A stretch of 64,000 nucleotides of DNA from Sinosporangium album (GTDB lineage Bacteria; Actinomycetota; Actinomycetes; Streptosporangiales; Streptosporangiaceae), in NCBI RefSeq assembly GCF_900100605.1, contig NZ_FNCN01000013.1, forward strand, positions 62,001 to 126,000. Direction: 5' to 3'. The position numbers were made by a program, and so were the translations under genes. Shown piece by piece: positions 20,756 through 30,460 of the stretch; position 1 is the first letter of the stretch, and each line of letters opens with the position of its first letter. Below the pieces are notes generated by a model. The model did not search any database. It saw only the letters and a list, made by a program, of their open reading frames with translations, and was not told the DNA's origin.

Positions 20756-21580
20756 TCAGGTGGAGACGGTCTCTTTGGCCGCGGTGCCGCGGTCCGGGAG
20801 GTGGCGGGTGCCGATGGGGACGACCAGCGGGGTGCCGGCCACGGGGTCGGGGATGACCTTGGCGTCCAGGTCGAAGACCTGGAGGAGCAGTTCCTCGGTG
20901 AGCACCTCGTGCGGGGCGCCGGCGGCGACGACGCGGCCGTCGCGCATGGCCACGAGCCGGTCGGCGTAGCGGGCGGCGAGGTTGAGGTCGTGCAGCACCA
21001 TGACGATGGTGCGCCCGGCCTGGCCGTGCAGTCGCCGTACGAGCTCAAGCACCTCGACCTGGTGGGCCAGGTCGAGGAAGGTGGTGGGCTCGTCGAGGAG
21101 GAGCAGGTCGGTGCCCTGGGCCAGGGCCATCGAGATCCAGGCGCGCTGGCGCTGGCCGCCGGAGAGCTCGTCGAGGGGGCGTTCGGCGAGGTCGAGCAGG
21201 CCGGTCATGTCGAGGGCCTCGGCGACGGCGCTCTCGTCATCGGAGGACCACTGGCGATACCAGCTCTGGTGCGGATGGCGTCCGCGCGCGACGAGGTCGG
21301 CGACCGTGAGCCCTTCGGGGGCGGTGGGGGCCTGGGGGAGGATGCCGAGGATCTTGGCGACCTCCTTGGTGGCGGTCTGGTCGATGCGCTTGCCGTCGAG
21401 GAGGACCTGGCCGCCCATGGGCTTGAGGAGGCGGCCGAGGGCGCGCAGCAGGGTGGATTTGCCGCATCCGTTGGGGCCGATGATCGTGGTGACGGTGCCG
21501 GCTTCGATGCCCAGGTCGAGGCCGTTCACGATGGTGCGATCGCCGTATCCGAGTTTGACGTCGATGGCCTGGAGTCTCAT
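20756..21580 (-). CDS. Iron-siderophore ABC transporter ATP-binding protein
   Basis: A 274-residue ATPase of the FecE/FepC type that powers import of ferric siderophores. Motifs are [11 protein letters not shown] (Walker A), LSGGQRQR (signature) and [13 protein letters not shown] (Walker B). The start at 21580 follows GAAGGA; the open frame continues upstream into the permease gene but is not conserved there. It is the last gene of a leftward operon after two permeases, and the lipoprotein is divergent. The operon should be iron-repressed through the boxes at 23824-23861. Confidence 0.94.
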   Translation of the reverse strand: MRLQAIDVKLGYGDRTIVNGLDLGIEAGTVTTIIGPNGCGKSTLLRALGRLLKPMGGQVLLDGKRIDQTATKEVAKILGILPQAPTAPEGLTVADLVARGRHPHQSWYRQWSSDDESAVAEALDMTGLLDLAERPLDELSGGQRQRAWISMALAQGTDLLLLDEPTTFLDLAHQVEVLELVRRLHGQAGRTIVMVLHDLNLAARYADRLVAMRDGRVVAAGAPHEVLTEELLLQVFDLDAKVIPDPVAGTPLVVPIGTRHLPDRGTAAKETVST

Positions 21581-21606
21581 GTGGTGTCCTTCGCTGGGGA
21601 TTTCAC

Positions 21607-22683
21607 TCAGGTTCGCCGTTCCCGGCGGATACGGACGAGCAGGTAGATGAGGTAGGGAGCGCCAAGGACCGCGGTGACCACGCCCACAGGCAGCTCGGCC
21701 GGACTGAACAGCGTGCGTGCGACAAGGTCGGCGCCCGCGGTCAGCACCGCGCCCACCAGAGCGGACACCACGAGGGGCGGCTGTGCCGTACCGGCCAGGC
21801 GCAGGGCGATCTGGGGTGCGGCGAGGGCGACGAAGGCGACCGGGCCGGCGGACGCGGTGGCGACGGCGGCGAGCAGCACGGCGATGAGGAGCATCGCGCT
21901 GCGCGCCCGGTTCATCCGCACCCCCAGGCCGGTGACCGTGTCGTCCCCGAAGCGCAGCGCTCCGAGGGAGCGCGTGCCGAGAAGCGCGGCGGGCAGCAGT
22001 ACGGCAAGAGCCAGCGCGACCGGCACCACGTGCTCCCAGCCGCGCGCGTGCAGGGAACCGGTGATCCACACCATGGCCCGGCTGCTGTCGTGCACGTCGC
22101 CCACGGTGAGCAGCCAGTACTTGAGGTTGGTGAACACCGCCGCGATCCCGATGCCGACGAGGACCAGCCGGTAGCCTTCCAGGCCGCGCCGCCACGCGAA
22201 GGCGTACACGATGACCGCGCCGGCGAGGCCGCCGAGCAGGCCGAGGACGGGGATGCCGAGGGTGGCGAGGAGGCCGCTGGCTCCGCCGTACGCGGTGCCG
22301 CTGAAGACGATGGCGGCGACGACGGTGACGCTGGCGCCCTGGGTGACGCCGAGCACGTCGGGGCTGGCCAGCGGGTTGCGGGCGATGGCCTGGGTGATGG
22401 CGCCCGACAGGGCGAGCGCGGCGCCGATGAGCGCGCCGGCGAGGGCGCGGGGGAGGCGCAACTCCATGATGATGAAGGTGTTCTGTGTGTCGCCGAAGGT
22501 GGCGGCCACGACGTCGGCGAGCGTCATCGGGATGTCGCCGATCCGCATGTTCAGCGCCATCAGGAGGAACAGGGCGGCGGCGCTCGTCAGTGCCACCAGA
22601 AGGGCTCGGGGGCGGAGCAGCCAGGACATGGTGCTCACGCGCAGGGGGCGGGCGACCGATCGGGCCGCGGTCTTCGCGTTCAC
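21607..22683 (-). CDS. Iron-siderophore ABC transporter permease (second)
   Basis: A 358-residue FecCD-family integral membrane protein with about nine to ten hydrophobic helices. Family motifs include [23 protein letters not shown] and [15 protein letters not shown]. The start is GTG 22683; TGA of the upstream permease overlaps it (GTGA), indicating coupling. A longer upstream frame exists but only shadows the first permease. It forms the heteromeric channel with the gene ending at 22680. Confidence 0.93.
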   Translation of the reverse strand: MNAKTAARSVARPLRVSTMSWLLRPRALLVALTSAAALFLLMALNMRIGDIPMTLADVVAATFGDTQNTFIIMELRLPRALAGALIGAALALSGAITQAIARNPLASPDVLGVTQGASVTVVAAIVFSGTAYGGASGLLATLGIPVLGLLGGLAGAVIVYAFAWRRGLEGYRLVLVGIGIAAVFTNLKYWLLTVGDVHDSSRAMVWITGSLHARGWEHVVPVALALAVLLPAALLGTRSLGALRFGDDTVTGLGVRMNRARSAMLLIAVLLAAVATASAGPVAFVALAAPQIALRLAGTAQPPLVVSALVGAVLTAGADLVARTLFSPAELPVGVVTAVLGAPYLIYLLVRIRRERRT

Positions 22684-23732
22684 AGACGCACCGGCTTGCG
22701 CCTGCGGACGAGCGCCACGAAGAACGGCGCTCCGATCAGCGCCAGCACCACGCCGACCTCCAGTTCGCCCGGCATCGCCACCACGCGTCCGATCACGTCC
22801 GCGAACAGCACCATCGCCGCTCCGAGCAACCCGGAGTACGGCAGAAGCCATCGGTTGTCCGGCCCCGCCAGGGGCCTGACCATGTGCGGCACCATCAGCC
22901 CGACGAACGCGACGGCGCCGCAGGCGGCGACGGCCGCCCCGGTGAGCAGTGTGGTCGCGACGAGCCCGACGGCGCGGGTGGCGGTGACGTTCTGCCCGAG
23001 GGACCGGGCGACGTCCTCGCCGAGCGAGAGGGTGTTGAGGCCGGGGGCGTTCGCGAGGGCGAGGAGCAGCCCGGCGGCGATGAACGGAAGGACCTGCCAG
23101 GCCACCTCCTCCCCGCGGGCCGCGATCGATCCGGACTGCCAGAAGCGGAACACGTCCATGGCCTGTTCGTTGAGGAGGACCAGGGCTGAGGTGAGGGCGT
23201 AGAGGAAGGCGCTGACCGCGGTGCCGGCGAGGGCGAGGGTGACGGGGGTGGCCGTGGCCTTGCCGCCGATGGTGCCGAGGGCGAACACTCCGGCGCTGGC
23301 CAGCAGCGCCCCGGCGAGCCCGAACCAGATGTAGGAGTGCAGGCTGGTCATGTCGAACACCATGATGCTCAGGACCATGGCGAAGCCGGCGCCCTGGGTC
23401 ACGCCGAGGAGCCCCGGGTCGGCCAGGGGGTTGCGGGTGTGGCCCTGCATGAGAGCGCCCGCGACGCCGAGGGCGATGCCGGCGAGGATGCCGAGCGCGG
23501 TCCTCGGGATGCGCAGGGAGCGGACCACGATGTCGTGTTCACTGCCGGTGGGGGCGGTGAGCGCCTGCCAGATGTCGGCCGGGGGGACGGGTTTCGCTCC
23601 GATCGCGATGCTGAGCACGACCCCCACGGCGAGCGCCGCGGTCAGTCCGCCGAGTGCGAGTATTCGGCGCCGTCGTAAGGCACCGAGACGTTCCTTCGCC
23701 GGTGGGCGCGCGACGGTTGCCAGTGCGCTCAA
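22680..23732 (-). CDS. Iron-siderophore ABC transporter permease (first)
   Basis: A 350-residue FecCD-family permease with about ten membrane helices. It carries [24 protein letters not shown] and [15 protein letters not shown], the motifs that contact the binding protein and ATPase. The start is TTG 23732 with AAGGAG upstream. It is the first gene of the leftward operon and faces the lipoprotein gene across 148 bp containing two iron boxes. Confidence 0.93.
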   Translation of the reverse strand: MSALATVARPPAKERLGALRRRRILALGGLTAALAVGVVLSIAIGAKPVPPADIWQALTAPTGSEHDIVVRSLRIPRTALGILAGIALGVAGALMQGHTRNPLADPGLLGVTQGAGFAMVLSIMVFDMTSLHSYIWFGLAGALLASAGVFALGTIGGKATATPVTLALAGTAVSAFLYALTSALVLLNEQAMDVFRFWQSGSIAARGEEVAWQVLPFIAAGLLLALANAPGLNTLSLGEDVARSLGQNVTATRAVGLVATTLLTGAAVAACGAVAFVGLMVPHMVRPLAGPDNRWLLPYSGLLGAAMVLFADVIGRVVAMPGELEVGVVLALIGAPFFVALVRRRKPVRL

Positions 23733-23823
23733 CCGCGCTCCTTTCAGCGCCCGCCGACAGCCGGGGGAGCATTGTCATTTTCTGTCGTGTTTGTTGCCGG
23801 GGGGGCAGGAGGATTATGTCATT

Positions 23824-23861
23824 TTAGGTATGGCTAATCTTAGCGAGGTTAGCCTTGCCTT
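23824..23861. promoter_or_regulatory. Tandem IdeR/DmdR-type iron boxes
   Basis: TTAGGTATGGCTAATCTTA (23824-23842) matches the actinobacterial iron-box consensus TTAGGTTAGGCTAACCTAA at 15 of 19 positions. An adjoining weaker site on the other strand (about 23843-23861) contains AGGCTAACCT. The pair lies between divergent permease and lipoprotein genes, so a DtxR-family repressor bound with Fe2+ probably silences both directions. Confidence 0.85.
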
Positions 23862-23880
23862 CCTTGAAGGGAAATACCTG

Positions 23881-24891
23881 ATGAGAACGTTGCGCGCCTT
23901 GGCCGCGGGCGTGGCGGGAGCCGTACTGGCTCTCGGTCTCGCCGCCTGCGGGTCGAGCAGCACCACCGAGAGCTCGACCGCGACCCCCCAGCAGACCACG
24001 GCCGAAGGCGGCACGTCCTTTCCGCGCACCGTGAAGCACGCCATGGGCGAGACCACGGTCCCGGCTCAGCCCAAGCGGGTCATCGCCCTCGACCAGAGCT
24101 TCGTCGACGCCGTGCTCAGCCTGCAGAGCGAGATCGTGGGCTTCACGGAGTACCGCTCGATGGGCGACAAGCTGCCGGAATACCTCGCCCCCGTGCAGGG
24201 GTACGCCAAGCAGGCGGTGAGCGTCGGCACGCTGGAGAGCCCCAGCATCGAGAAGATCATCTCGCTGAAGCCCGACCTGATCATCTCGGCGAAGGTCCGC
24301 CACGAGGCGCTGTACGCGCAGCTCTCCCAGATCGCCCCCACCGTCTTCAGCGAGACCACCGGCGCGATGTGGAAGGACAACATCCACCTGGCCGCGACGG
24401 CCCTCGGCAAGGAGGACGTCGCCACGCAGGTGATCAAGAAGTTCGAGGACCGCGCCGCGACCATCGGCAAGTCCATCGCCGCGGGCAACGACGGCAAGCT
24501 GCCGACCGTCTCCATCGTGCGCTTCGCCGGCGAGCCCACCGCCCGCCTGTACGTGGAGAACTCCTACTCCGGAGTCGTGCTGAAGGACGTGGGCTTCCCG
24601 AGGCCCGAAGGCCAGCCGAGCACCACTGAGACCATCATGGTGGAGATCAGCGAAGAGCGGATCTCAGACCTCGACGCCGAGCACATCTTCGTCACGTCCT
24701 ACTCGCCCGACGGCAGCGGCAAGGACGCCACGCAGGAGAAGTTCCTCGCCAACCCCCTGTGGGGCAAGCTCAAGGGTGAAAAGCACGATGTGAGCGACAC
24801 GACCTGGATGACAGCCGTGGGCCTTCAAGGGGCGGAGCTGATGCTCGACGACCTGGCCAAGCTCTTCAAGGTGGACCCCGCCAAGGCGTGA
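23881..24891 (+). CDS. Iron-siderophore ABC transporter substrate-binding lipoprotein
   Basis: A 336-residue FecB/FhuD-type (class III) binding protein. A signal peptide ends in the lipobox LAAC with Cys23, so it is lipid-anchored outside the membrane. Two lobes are joined by a long helix, and IEKIISLKPDLII is the family hallmark. ATG 23881 is chosen because a normal lipoprotein signal begins there and GAAGGGA precedes it; an in-frame ATG at 23830 lies inside the iron box. It hands ferric siderophore to the divergent permease/ATPase genes. The siderophore cannot be named. Confidence 0.94.
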   Translation: MRTLRALAAGVAGAVLALGLAACGSSSTTESSTATPQQTTAEGGTSFPRTVKHAMGETTVPAQPKRVIALDQSFVDAVLSLQSEIVGFTEYRSMGDKLPEYLAPVQGYAKQAVSVGTLESPSIEKIISLKPDLIISAKVRHEALYAQLSQIAPTVFSETTGAMWKDNIHLAATALGKEDVATQVIKKFEDRAATIGKSIAAGNDGKLPTVSIVRFAGEPTARLYVENSYSGVVLKDVGFPRPEGQPSTTETIMVEISEERISDLDAEHIFVTSYSPDGSGKDATQEKFLANPLWGKLKGEKHDVSDTTWMTAVGLQGAELMLDDLAKLFKVDPAKA

Positions 24892-24905
24892 TCCACCCCG
24901 AGAGG

Positions 24906-25892
24906 TCAGGAGACGCGGTGGCACGCCACCGTATGGCCGGTTCCGGAGCCCGCGACGAGCTCCGGAGACCGGTCGCGGCACACGTCCATGGCCACCGGGC
25001 AGCGCAGGTGGAAATGACAGCCCGGAGGGGGAGCGAGCGGGCTCGGGATGTCGCCTGACAGCGTGATGCGCTCCCTGCTCCGCTGCTCGTCCGGGTCGGG
25101 GACCGGCGCCGCGGACACCAGCGCCTGCGTGTACGGGTGGGCGGCCCGTTCGTTCAGCTCCGCCGAGCCGATCGTCTCGACGACCCGCCCGAGATACATC
25201 ACCATGACGCGGTCGGCGACGTATTCCACGGCGGCCAGGTCGTGGCTGATGAACAGGCACGCGAAACCCAGGTCGCGCTGGAGGTCCTTGATGAGGTTGA
25301 GGATCGACGCCTGGATGGACACGTCCAGCGCCGAGGTCGGTTCGTCGGCGACGACGAGCGACGGCGACGCGATCAGCGCGCGGGCGATGCTGACGCGCTG
25401 ACGCTGCCCTCCGGACAGCTCGTGCGGAAAGCGCGTCGCGGCCATCTGCGGCAGCCCCACCAGGTCAAGGAGCTCCGTAGCGCGCCGCTCGCGCTCGCCG
25501 GGCTGCCCGATCCGGTGGATGACCAGGGGCTCTGCCACGATGTCGCGCACCTGCATCCGCGGGTTGAGCGAGGTGGCGGGGTCCTGGAAGATCATGGTGA
25601 AGCCCGTACGGCGCCGCCGGATGGCGCCGCGCTGCAGCCCGGAGATCTCCACCCCGTCCATGACGACGCTGCCGGCGGTGGGCGGGCTCAACATCACCAC
25701 GCACCGGCCGACCGTCGACTTGCCGCTGCCCGACTCCCCGACCAGGCCGACGATCTCGCCCTTGCCGATGGAGAAGCTCACGTCGTCCACGGCCCGTACG
25801 GTGCCCGCGGCCGTCCTGAAGTGCTTGGTCAGCCCGGTGACCTGCAGCGCGGGTACGGCGGAGGCGGGCGCGAGCCCGTTCACGGTGTTCAT
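24906..25892 (-). CDS. Oligopeptide/dipeptide ABC transporter ATPase, OppF type
   Basis: A 328-residue ATPase of a peptide/nickel-type importer. It has [24 protein letters not shown] and ADEPTSALD, then the C-terminal oligopeptide extension with the cysteine-containing [14 protein letters not shown] stretch. The ATG at 25892 overlaps the upstream OppD stop (ATGA). It is the last gene of the six-gene cassette. It converges on the siderophore-binding gene with only 14 bp between. Confidence 0.92.
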   Translation of the reverse strand: MNTVNGLAPASAVPALQVTGLTKHFRTAAGTVRAVDDVSFSIGKGEIVGLVGESGSGKSTVGRCVVMLSPPTAGSVVMDGVEISGLQRGAIRRRRTGFTMIFQDPATSLNPRMQVRDIVAEPLVIHRIGQPGERERRATELLDLVGLPQMAATRFPHELSGGQRQRVSIARALIASPSLVVADEPTSALDVSIQASILNLIKDLQRDLGFACLFISHDLAAVEYVADRVMVMYLGRVVETIGSAELNERAAHPYTQALVSAAPVPDPDEQRSRERITLSGDIPSPLAPPPGCHFHLRCPVAMDVCRDRSPELVAGSGTGHTVACHRVS

Positions 25893-26890
25893 GGGTGTGC
25901 TCCCGTCACGGCCTCGGCGGCCTGGGGGCCCGGGTGCCAGCACGCTGCGGACTGGCCGGGGGCGATCTCGGCGAAGGGGGGCAGTGCCGTACGGCACTGC
26001 TCGGAGGCGACGGCGCACCGCCCGGCGAAGCTGCAGGCCGCGGGCGACTCGTGCAGCGTGGGGACGGTGCCGGGGATGCCGGAGAGGCGCCGGTCGCGGT
26101 CTCCTCCGCCGCCGCGCCGGGGGATCGCCTCCATCAGCCGCCGCGTGTATTGGTGGCGCGGGTTGGCGAACAGGGCCCTGACCTCCCCCTCCTCCACCTT
26201 CCGCCCCGCGTACATGACGATCACGCGATCGGCGATGTCGGCGACCACACCGAGGTCGTGGGTGACCAGCAGGACGGCCATGCCGGTGTCCCTGCGCAGT
26301 TCTTTGAGCAGTTCCAGGATGCCCGCCTGGATGGTGACGTCCAGGGCGGTGGTCGGTTCGTCGGCGATGAGCAGGCGCGGTTCGCACGCGATGGCCATCG
26401 CGATCATCACGCGCTGCCGCATGCCGCCGGACATCTCGTGCGGGTAGTTCGAGTAGCGCTGGGCCGGGGCGGGGATGCCCACCCTCTCCAGCAGCTCGAT
26501 CACCTGAGCCTTGGCTTTCGCCGCCGACAGCCCCCGGTGTCGGCGCAGCACCTCGGCCACCTGCTTCCCGACCGTGAGCACGGGGTTCAGCGAGCTCATC
26601 GGGTCCTGGAAGACGCAGGCCACCTGTCGGCCGCGGATCGCGGAAAGGTGCTTTTCCGAGGCGTGCAGCAGTTCTTTGCCGTCGAAGACCGCCGACCCGG
26701 AGATCCGGGCGGTCGGCCCCTGCAGGCCGAGTAGCGACAGAATGCCGACGCTCTTGCCGCAGCCGGACTCGCCCACCAGGGAGATGATCTCTCCTGGTTC
26801 CACGTGGTAGGTGAGTCCGTCGACGGCCAGCACGGGCCCTTTCTTGGTGGGGAAGCGCACGGAAAGGTCGCGCACGTCCAGCAGCGTCAT
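25889..26890 (-). CDS. Oligopeptide/dipeptide ABC transporter ATPase, OppD type
   Basis: A 333-residue ATPase pairing with the OppF-type subunit. Walker A is GESGCGKS, the signature is [14 protein letters not shown], and Walker B is ADEPTTALD. The C-terminal oligopeptide domain contains the conserved Cys cluster ([14 protein letters not shown]). It lies 22 bp after the OppC gene and overlaps the next gene by four bases. Confidence 0.92.
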   Translation of the reverse strand: MTLLDVRDLSVRFPTKKGPVLAVDGLTYHVEPGEIISLVGESGCGKSVGILSLLGLQGPTARISGSAVFDGKELLHASEKHLSAIRGRQVACVFQDPMSSLNPVLTVGKQVAEVLRRHRGLSAAKAKAQVIELLERVGIPAPAQRYSNYPHEMSGGMRQRVMIAMAIACEPRLLIADEPTTALDVTIQAGILELLKELRRDTGMAVLLVTHDLGVVADIADRVIVMYAGRKVEEGEVRALFANPRHQYTRRLMEAIPRRGGGGDRDRRLSGIPGTVPTLHESPAACSFAGRCAVASEQCRTALPPFAEIAPGQSAACWHPGPQAAEAVTGAHP

Positions 26891-26912
26891 GCCGGTTCTC
26901 CCTTGACGGCGT

Positions 26913-27767
26913 TCACCGCTTCACCGACCGCGGGTCCAGCGCGTCGCGCAGGGCGTCGCCGGCGAGGTTGAACGCGAGTGTGATCAAGACGATGGCGATG
27001 CCGGGGAAGACGGGCATCCACCAGGCGACCTGCAGGAAGGACTGGCCGCTTGACAGCATCACGCCGAGCGAGGGTGCCGGGGGCTGGACGCCCACCCCGA
27101 GGAAGGACAGCATCGCCTCACTCATGACGGCGGCCGGGATCGACACGCTGATCTGGACGAGCAGGGCGCTCGCGGCGTTGGGCATGATGTGCCGGAATAG
27201 GATGCGGCTGTCCCGGGCGCCGCTGACGGCCGCCGCCGCGACGTAGTCCATCTCCCGCAGGCGCAGCGTCTCGCCGCGCGCGACCCGCACCATGCCGGGC
27301 AACTGGGAGATGGCGATGGCGATCGCCGCGTTGACCCCGGAGGCTCCGAGGATCGCGGCCAGGCCGACCGCGGTCACCAGGTGGGGGAACGCGAGCGTGA
27401 CGTCCACCACGCGGGAGACGACCATGTCGACCCGCCGGTAGTAGCCGGCGAGCAGGCCCAGCACGACGCCGAAGACCGTGGCGGACAGGACGGCGAGCAC
27501 CCCGATCTGCACCGAGGCCCGCAGGCCGTAGATCGTGCGGGACAGCACGTCGCGGCCGAGATCGTCGGTGCCGAGAAGGTGCTGGCCGCTGGGCCCGAGC
27601 AGGGGGGAGTCGAATCCGGTGGCCTCGGGGTCGTAGGGGGCGAGCAGCGGGGCGAACACGGCCACGCCGACGATCCCGATCAGGACCAGCATCGAGGTGA
27701 CGGCGGCCCTGTTGCGGATGAGCGAGAAGCGCGGGCTCCGCGCGACGGCGATGTCCGGGCTGGTCAC
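26913..27767 (-). CDS. Oligopeptide/dipeptide ABC transporter permease, OppC type
   Basis: A 284-residue permease with an N-terminal cytoplasmic segment and about six membrane helices. The GTDDLGRDVLSRTIYGLR motif and the EAA-like loop (SGARDSRILFRHIMPN) identify it as OppC/DppC. The GTG start overlaps the OppB stop as GTGA. The substrate depends on the binding lipoprotein and is not known. Confidence 0.92.
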   Translation of the reverse strand: MTSPDIAVARSPRFSLIRNRAAVTSMLVLIGIVGVAVFAPLLAPYDPEATGFDSPLLGPSGQHLLGTDDLGRDVLSRTIYGLRASVQIGVLAVLSATVFGVVLGLLAGYYRRVDMVVSRVVDVTLAFPHLVTAVGLAAILGASGVNAAIAIAISQLPGMVRVARGETLRLREMDYVAAAAVSGARDSRILFRHIMPNAASALLVQISVSIPAAVMSEAMLSFLGVGVQPPAPSLGVMLSSGQSFLQVAWWMPVFPGIAIVLITLAFNLAGDALRDALDPRSVKR

Positions 27768-28720
27768 GCCGCTTCACCCGCGGTGACGCGCACTCTCGGA
27801 TCGACCACCGTGTACAGCAGGTCGGTGAGAAGGTTGATGACGATATAGGCGGTAGCGGTGATCAGGACGACCCCTTGGATGAGCGGGTAGTCGCGCGTGG
27901 CGACCGCGTCGATCATGAGTTTGCCGAACCCCGGGATGACGAACACCTGCTCGGTGACGACCGCCCCGGCGATCAGCGTGCCGAGCTGCAGCCCGACGAT
28001 CGTGACCACCACGATGAGGCTGTTGCGCAGGGCGTGCCTCATGACGACGTGGCGGCGGCGGAGGCCCTTGGCGGTCGCCGTACGGACATAGTCCGTGGTG
28101 AGCGCCTCCAGCATCGCGGCACGCGTCTGGCGCATGATCACCGCGGCGAAGGCGGTGCCGAGGACCAGCGCGGGCATCACCAGGTGGGTGACGTGGCCCA
28201 CGGGATCGATGTCGATGGGCACGAATCCGGACGCCGGCAGGATCGGGATCATGATGGCGAACACCAGGATCGCCATGAGCCCGAGCCAGAAGCTCGGCAC
28301 CGACAGGCCGATCAGCGCGGCGACGCTGACCACCCAGCCGGCGACCCGGCCCCGGTAGAGCGCCGCCACCACACCGGTGGTGACGCCGATGACCACGGCG
28401 ACCAGCATGGACACCACGGTGAGTTCCAGCGTCACCGGGACGGCCCCGGCGATGACGTCGGTGACCGGCAGCCCGGTGCGCACCGAGTCGCCGAGATTGC
28501 CCGTGACGATCTGCTGGAGGTATTTCACGAACTGCACGATGACCGGCTGGTCGAGGCCGTACTGCTCGCGCACGGCCTCCAGGGCGGCGGGGTCGCCCTC
28601 CTCGCCGAGGAGGGCGACCGCGGGGTCACCGGGCAGTGCTCTGACGCCGAGGAACACCACGGCTGTCGCGATGAGCAGGGTGAACAGGGCGTTGCCCAGG
28701 CGGGCTAGGAAGCGGAGCAC
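27764..28720 (-). CDS. Oligopeptide/dipeptide ABC transporter permease, OppB type
   Basis: A 318-residue permease with about six membrane helices. It starts MLRFLARLGNALFTLL. Typical OppB/DppB features include the ALPGDPAVALLGEEGD periplasmic segment after helix 1 and the EAA-like loop near TAKGLRRRHVVMRHALRN. Spacing to the upstream binding-protein gene is 17 bp, and it overlaps OppC by four bases. All four transporter subunits therefore come from one transcript. Confidence 0.92.
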   Translation of the reverse strand: MLRFLARLGNALFTLLIATAVVFLGVRALPGDPAVALLGEEGDPAALEAVREQYGLDQPVIVQFVKYLQQIVTGNLGDSVRTGLPVTDVIAGAVPVTLELTVVSMLVAVVIGVTTGVVAALYRGRVAGWVVSVAALIGLSVPSFWLGLMAILVFAIMIPILPASGFVPIDIDPVGHVTHLVMPALVLGTAFAAVIMRQTRAAMLEALTTDYVRTATAKGLRRRHVVMRHALRNSLIVVVTIVGLQLGTLIAGAVVTEQVFVIPGFGKLMIDAVATRDYPLIQGVVLITATAYIVINLLTDLLYTVVDPRVRVTAGEAA

Positions 28721-28737
28721 GGTGTGTTCGCCTTGGC

Positions 28738-30348
28738 TCAGCCCGCAGTGCGGGCGACGCGGAAGTCGACGATACCGTTGGGCTGGGCGGTGATGCCCTG
28801 CACCGAATCGCGCACCCCGGTGTAGAACGAGGGACGGATCAGGTAGACCATCGGCACCTCTTCGGCGAGGAGCGTGCTGAGCTCGCCGTACAGCTCGCGC
28901 CGCTTGTCCAGGTCGGGCTCCGAGCGGGCCTCGGTGAGAAGCTCGTCGGCCTTCTTACTGGAGTAGTTGCCGTAGTTCGACGGGCTGCCGGTGGCGGCGA
29001 AACGCGTGATGTTGGCGTCCGCGTCGATACGTCCCGACCAGGAGTTCATGTAGAGGACGAAGTCACCGGCGCTCGTTGCGGCGAGAGCGGCCGTCGACTC
29101 CTGCGCCTGGATCTCGAGGTCGAAGCCGCTCTCCTGGACCATCGACTTGAGCGCCTGCGCGATACGGCCGAACTCGGGGGTGTTGTTCAACACCAGCGAC
29201 ACCTTCAGTGGCGTGGTCACCCCTGCCTCCTTGAGCAGGTCGCGCGCCTTCTGCGGGTCGTGCGGCGGGCACTTCGTGGCGGCCTCACTGGCCAGTGCCG
29301 CGGACGGCGCGATGAAACCGCAGGCCACGGAGTAGCGGCCGTTGTAGACGACCTTGTTGAGCGCCTCGCGGTCGATGCTCAGCTCGAACGCCTGGCGCAC
29401 CTTCGCGTCATTGGCCATGGGGCCGTCGACCTTGGCGGGCTTGCCCACACCGTTGGCGTTGCCGACGTTGACCTCCAGGCTGATGAAGCCGATCCCCTTG
29501 GTCTCGATGACCTTGGTGCCGCTCTTGCCGTCCAAGGTGTCGATGTCCGTGGTGGGGATGCGCTCGATGACGTCGATGTCGCCGGAGCGGAGGTTGGTCA
29601 CCCGGATCGTCGAGTCGGGGATGATCTGGTAGGTCACGCTGTCGAGCTGGACCTTGGCGGCGTCGTAGTAGTTCGGGTCCTTGACGACCTTGACGTAGTT
29701 CTGCGACGCGCGGCTGTCGTACTTGAACGGCCCGACGCAGACGGGGCTGTTGCCGAAGTTGTCCCCGGCGGACTTCAGGGCCGTGGGCGACATGATGATG
29801 CCGGCCCGGTCGGTGAGCAGAACGCTGAACGCACCGGGGGAGATGGGCTTCTTCATCTTGAGCCGCACGGTGTGCTCGTCCTGGACTTCCACACTGTCCA
29901 GCGCCGCGAGCTCGGTCTTCCGCTGCGAGCTGGGGTGGGTCATGTGCCGGTCGAGCGAGGTCTTGACCGCTTCGGCGTTGAACGGCGTGCCGTCGGCGAA
30001 CTTCGCGTCCTGCCGCAGCTTGATCGTGGCGGTCTTGTAGTCCTCGCTGAACTCCGGATCCGCGGCGGCCAGCCGGGGCGTCATGGTGGCCTCCGGCGTG
30101 ACCGCGTAGAGCTGCTCGCAGATCGAGTCGAAAATGGCAGCCGAGGTGAACGTGTTGGCCAGCGTCGGGTCGAGCTGTCCCGGCTCGGCGGCTACAGCGA
30201 AAGTGAGGTCTTTACCCCCGCCTGCCTGCGTCCCCCCGGTCGCGGTGGTTTGGGAGCTGCATGCGCCGACCGAGAGGACGGCTGTGACGGTGAGAAGAGT
30301 GAACAGGCCGCGCCGCGACCCCCCGTGGATGGCGTGGACAGATCTCAT
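28738..30348 (-). CDS. Family 5 extracellular solute-binding lipoprotein
   Basis: A 536-residue OppA/DppA-family binding protein. A signal peptide leads to a lipobox ending at Cys30. The first lobe has DPTLANTFTSAAIFDSICEQL, and the family motif KFADGTPFNAEAVKTSLDR is clear. ATG 30348 follows AAGGA. It is the second gene of the cassette, 112 bp after the amidohydrolase. The partner amidohydrolase suggests that the cargo contains an amide or similar bond, but this is inference. Confidence 0.93.
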   Translation of the reverse strand: MRSVHAIHGGSRRGLFTLLTVTAVLSVGACSSQTTATGGTQAGGGKDLTFAVAAEPGQLDPTLANTFTSAAIFDSICEQLYAVTPEATMTPRLAAADPEFSEDYKTATIKLRQDAKFADGTPFNAEAVKTSLDRHMTHPSSQRKTELAALDSVEVQDEHTVRLKMKKPISPGAFSVLLTDRAGIIMSPTALKSAGDNFGNSPVCVGPFKYDSRASQNYVKVVKDPNYYDAAKVQLDSVTYQIIPDSTIRVTNLRSGDIDVIERIPTTDIDTLDGKSGTKVIETKGIGFISLEVNVGNANGVGKPAKVDGPMANDAKVRQAFELSIDREALNKVVYNGRYSVACGFIAPSAALASEAATKCPPHDPQKARDLLKEAGVTTPLKVSLVLNNTPEFGRIAQALKSMVQESGFDLEIQAQESTAALAATSAGDFVLYMNSWSGRIDADANITRFAATGSPSNYGNYSSKKADELLTEARSEPDLDKRRELYGELSTLLAEEVPMVYLIRPSFYTGVRDSVQGITAQPNGIVDFRVARTAG

Positions 30349-30460
30349 ATGGGTCCTTGGAGATCAATAGGGGTGGGTCCGAGGGAGTACAGGGGTCTGG
30401 CGGCGCCGCTCGCGGGAACGGCGCCGCGGGGTTCAGTTGTGCGGGTGTTTCAGGTGCGGA

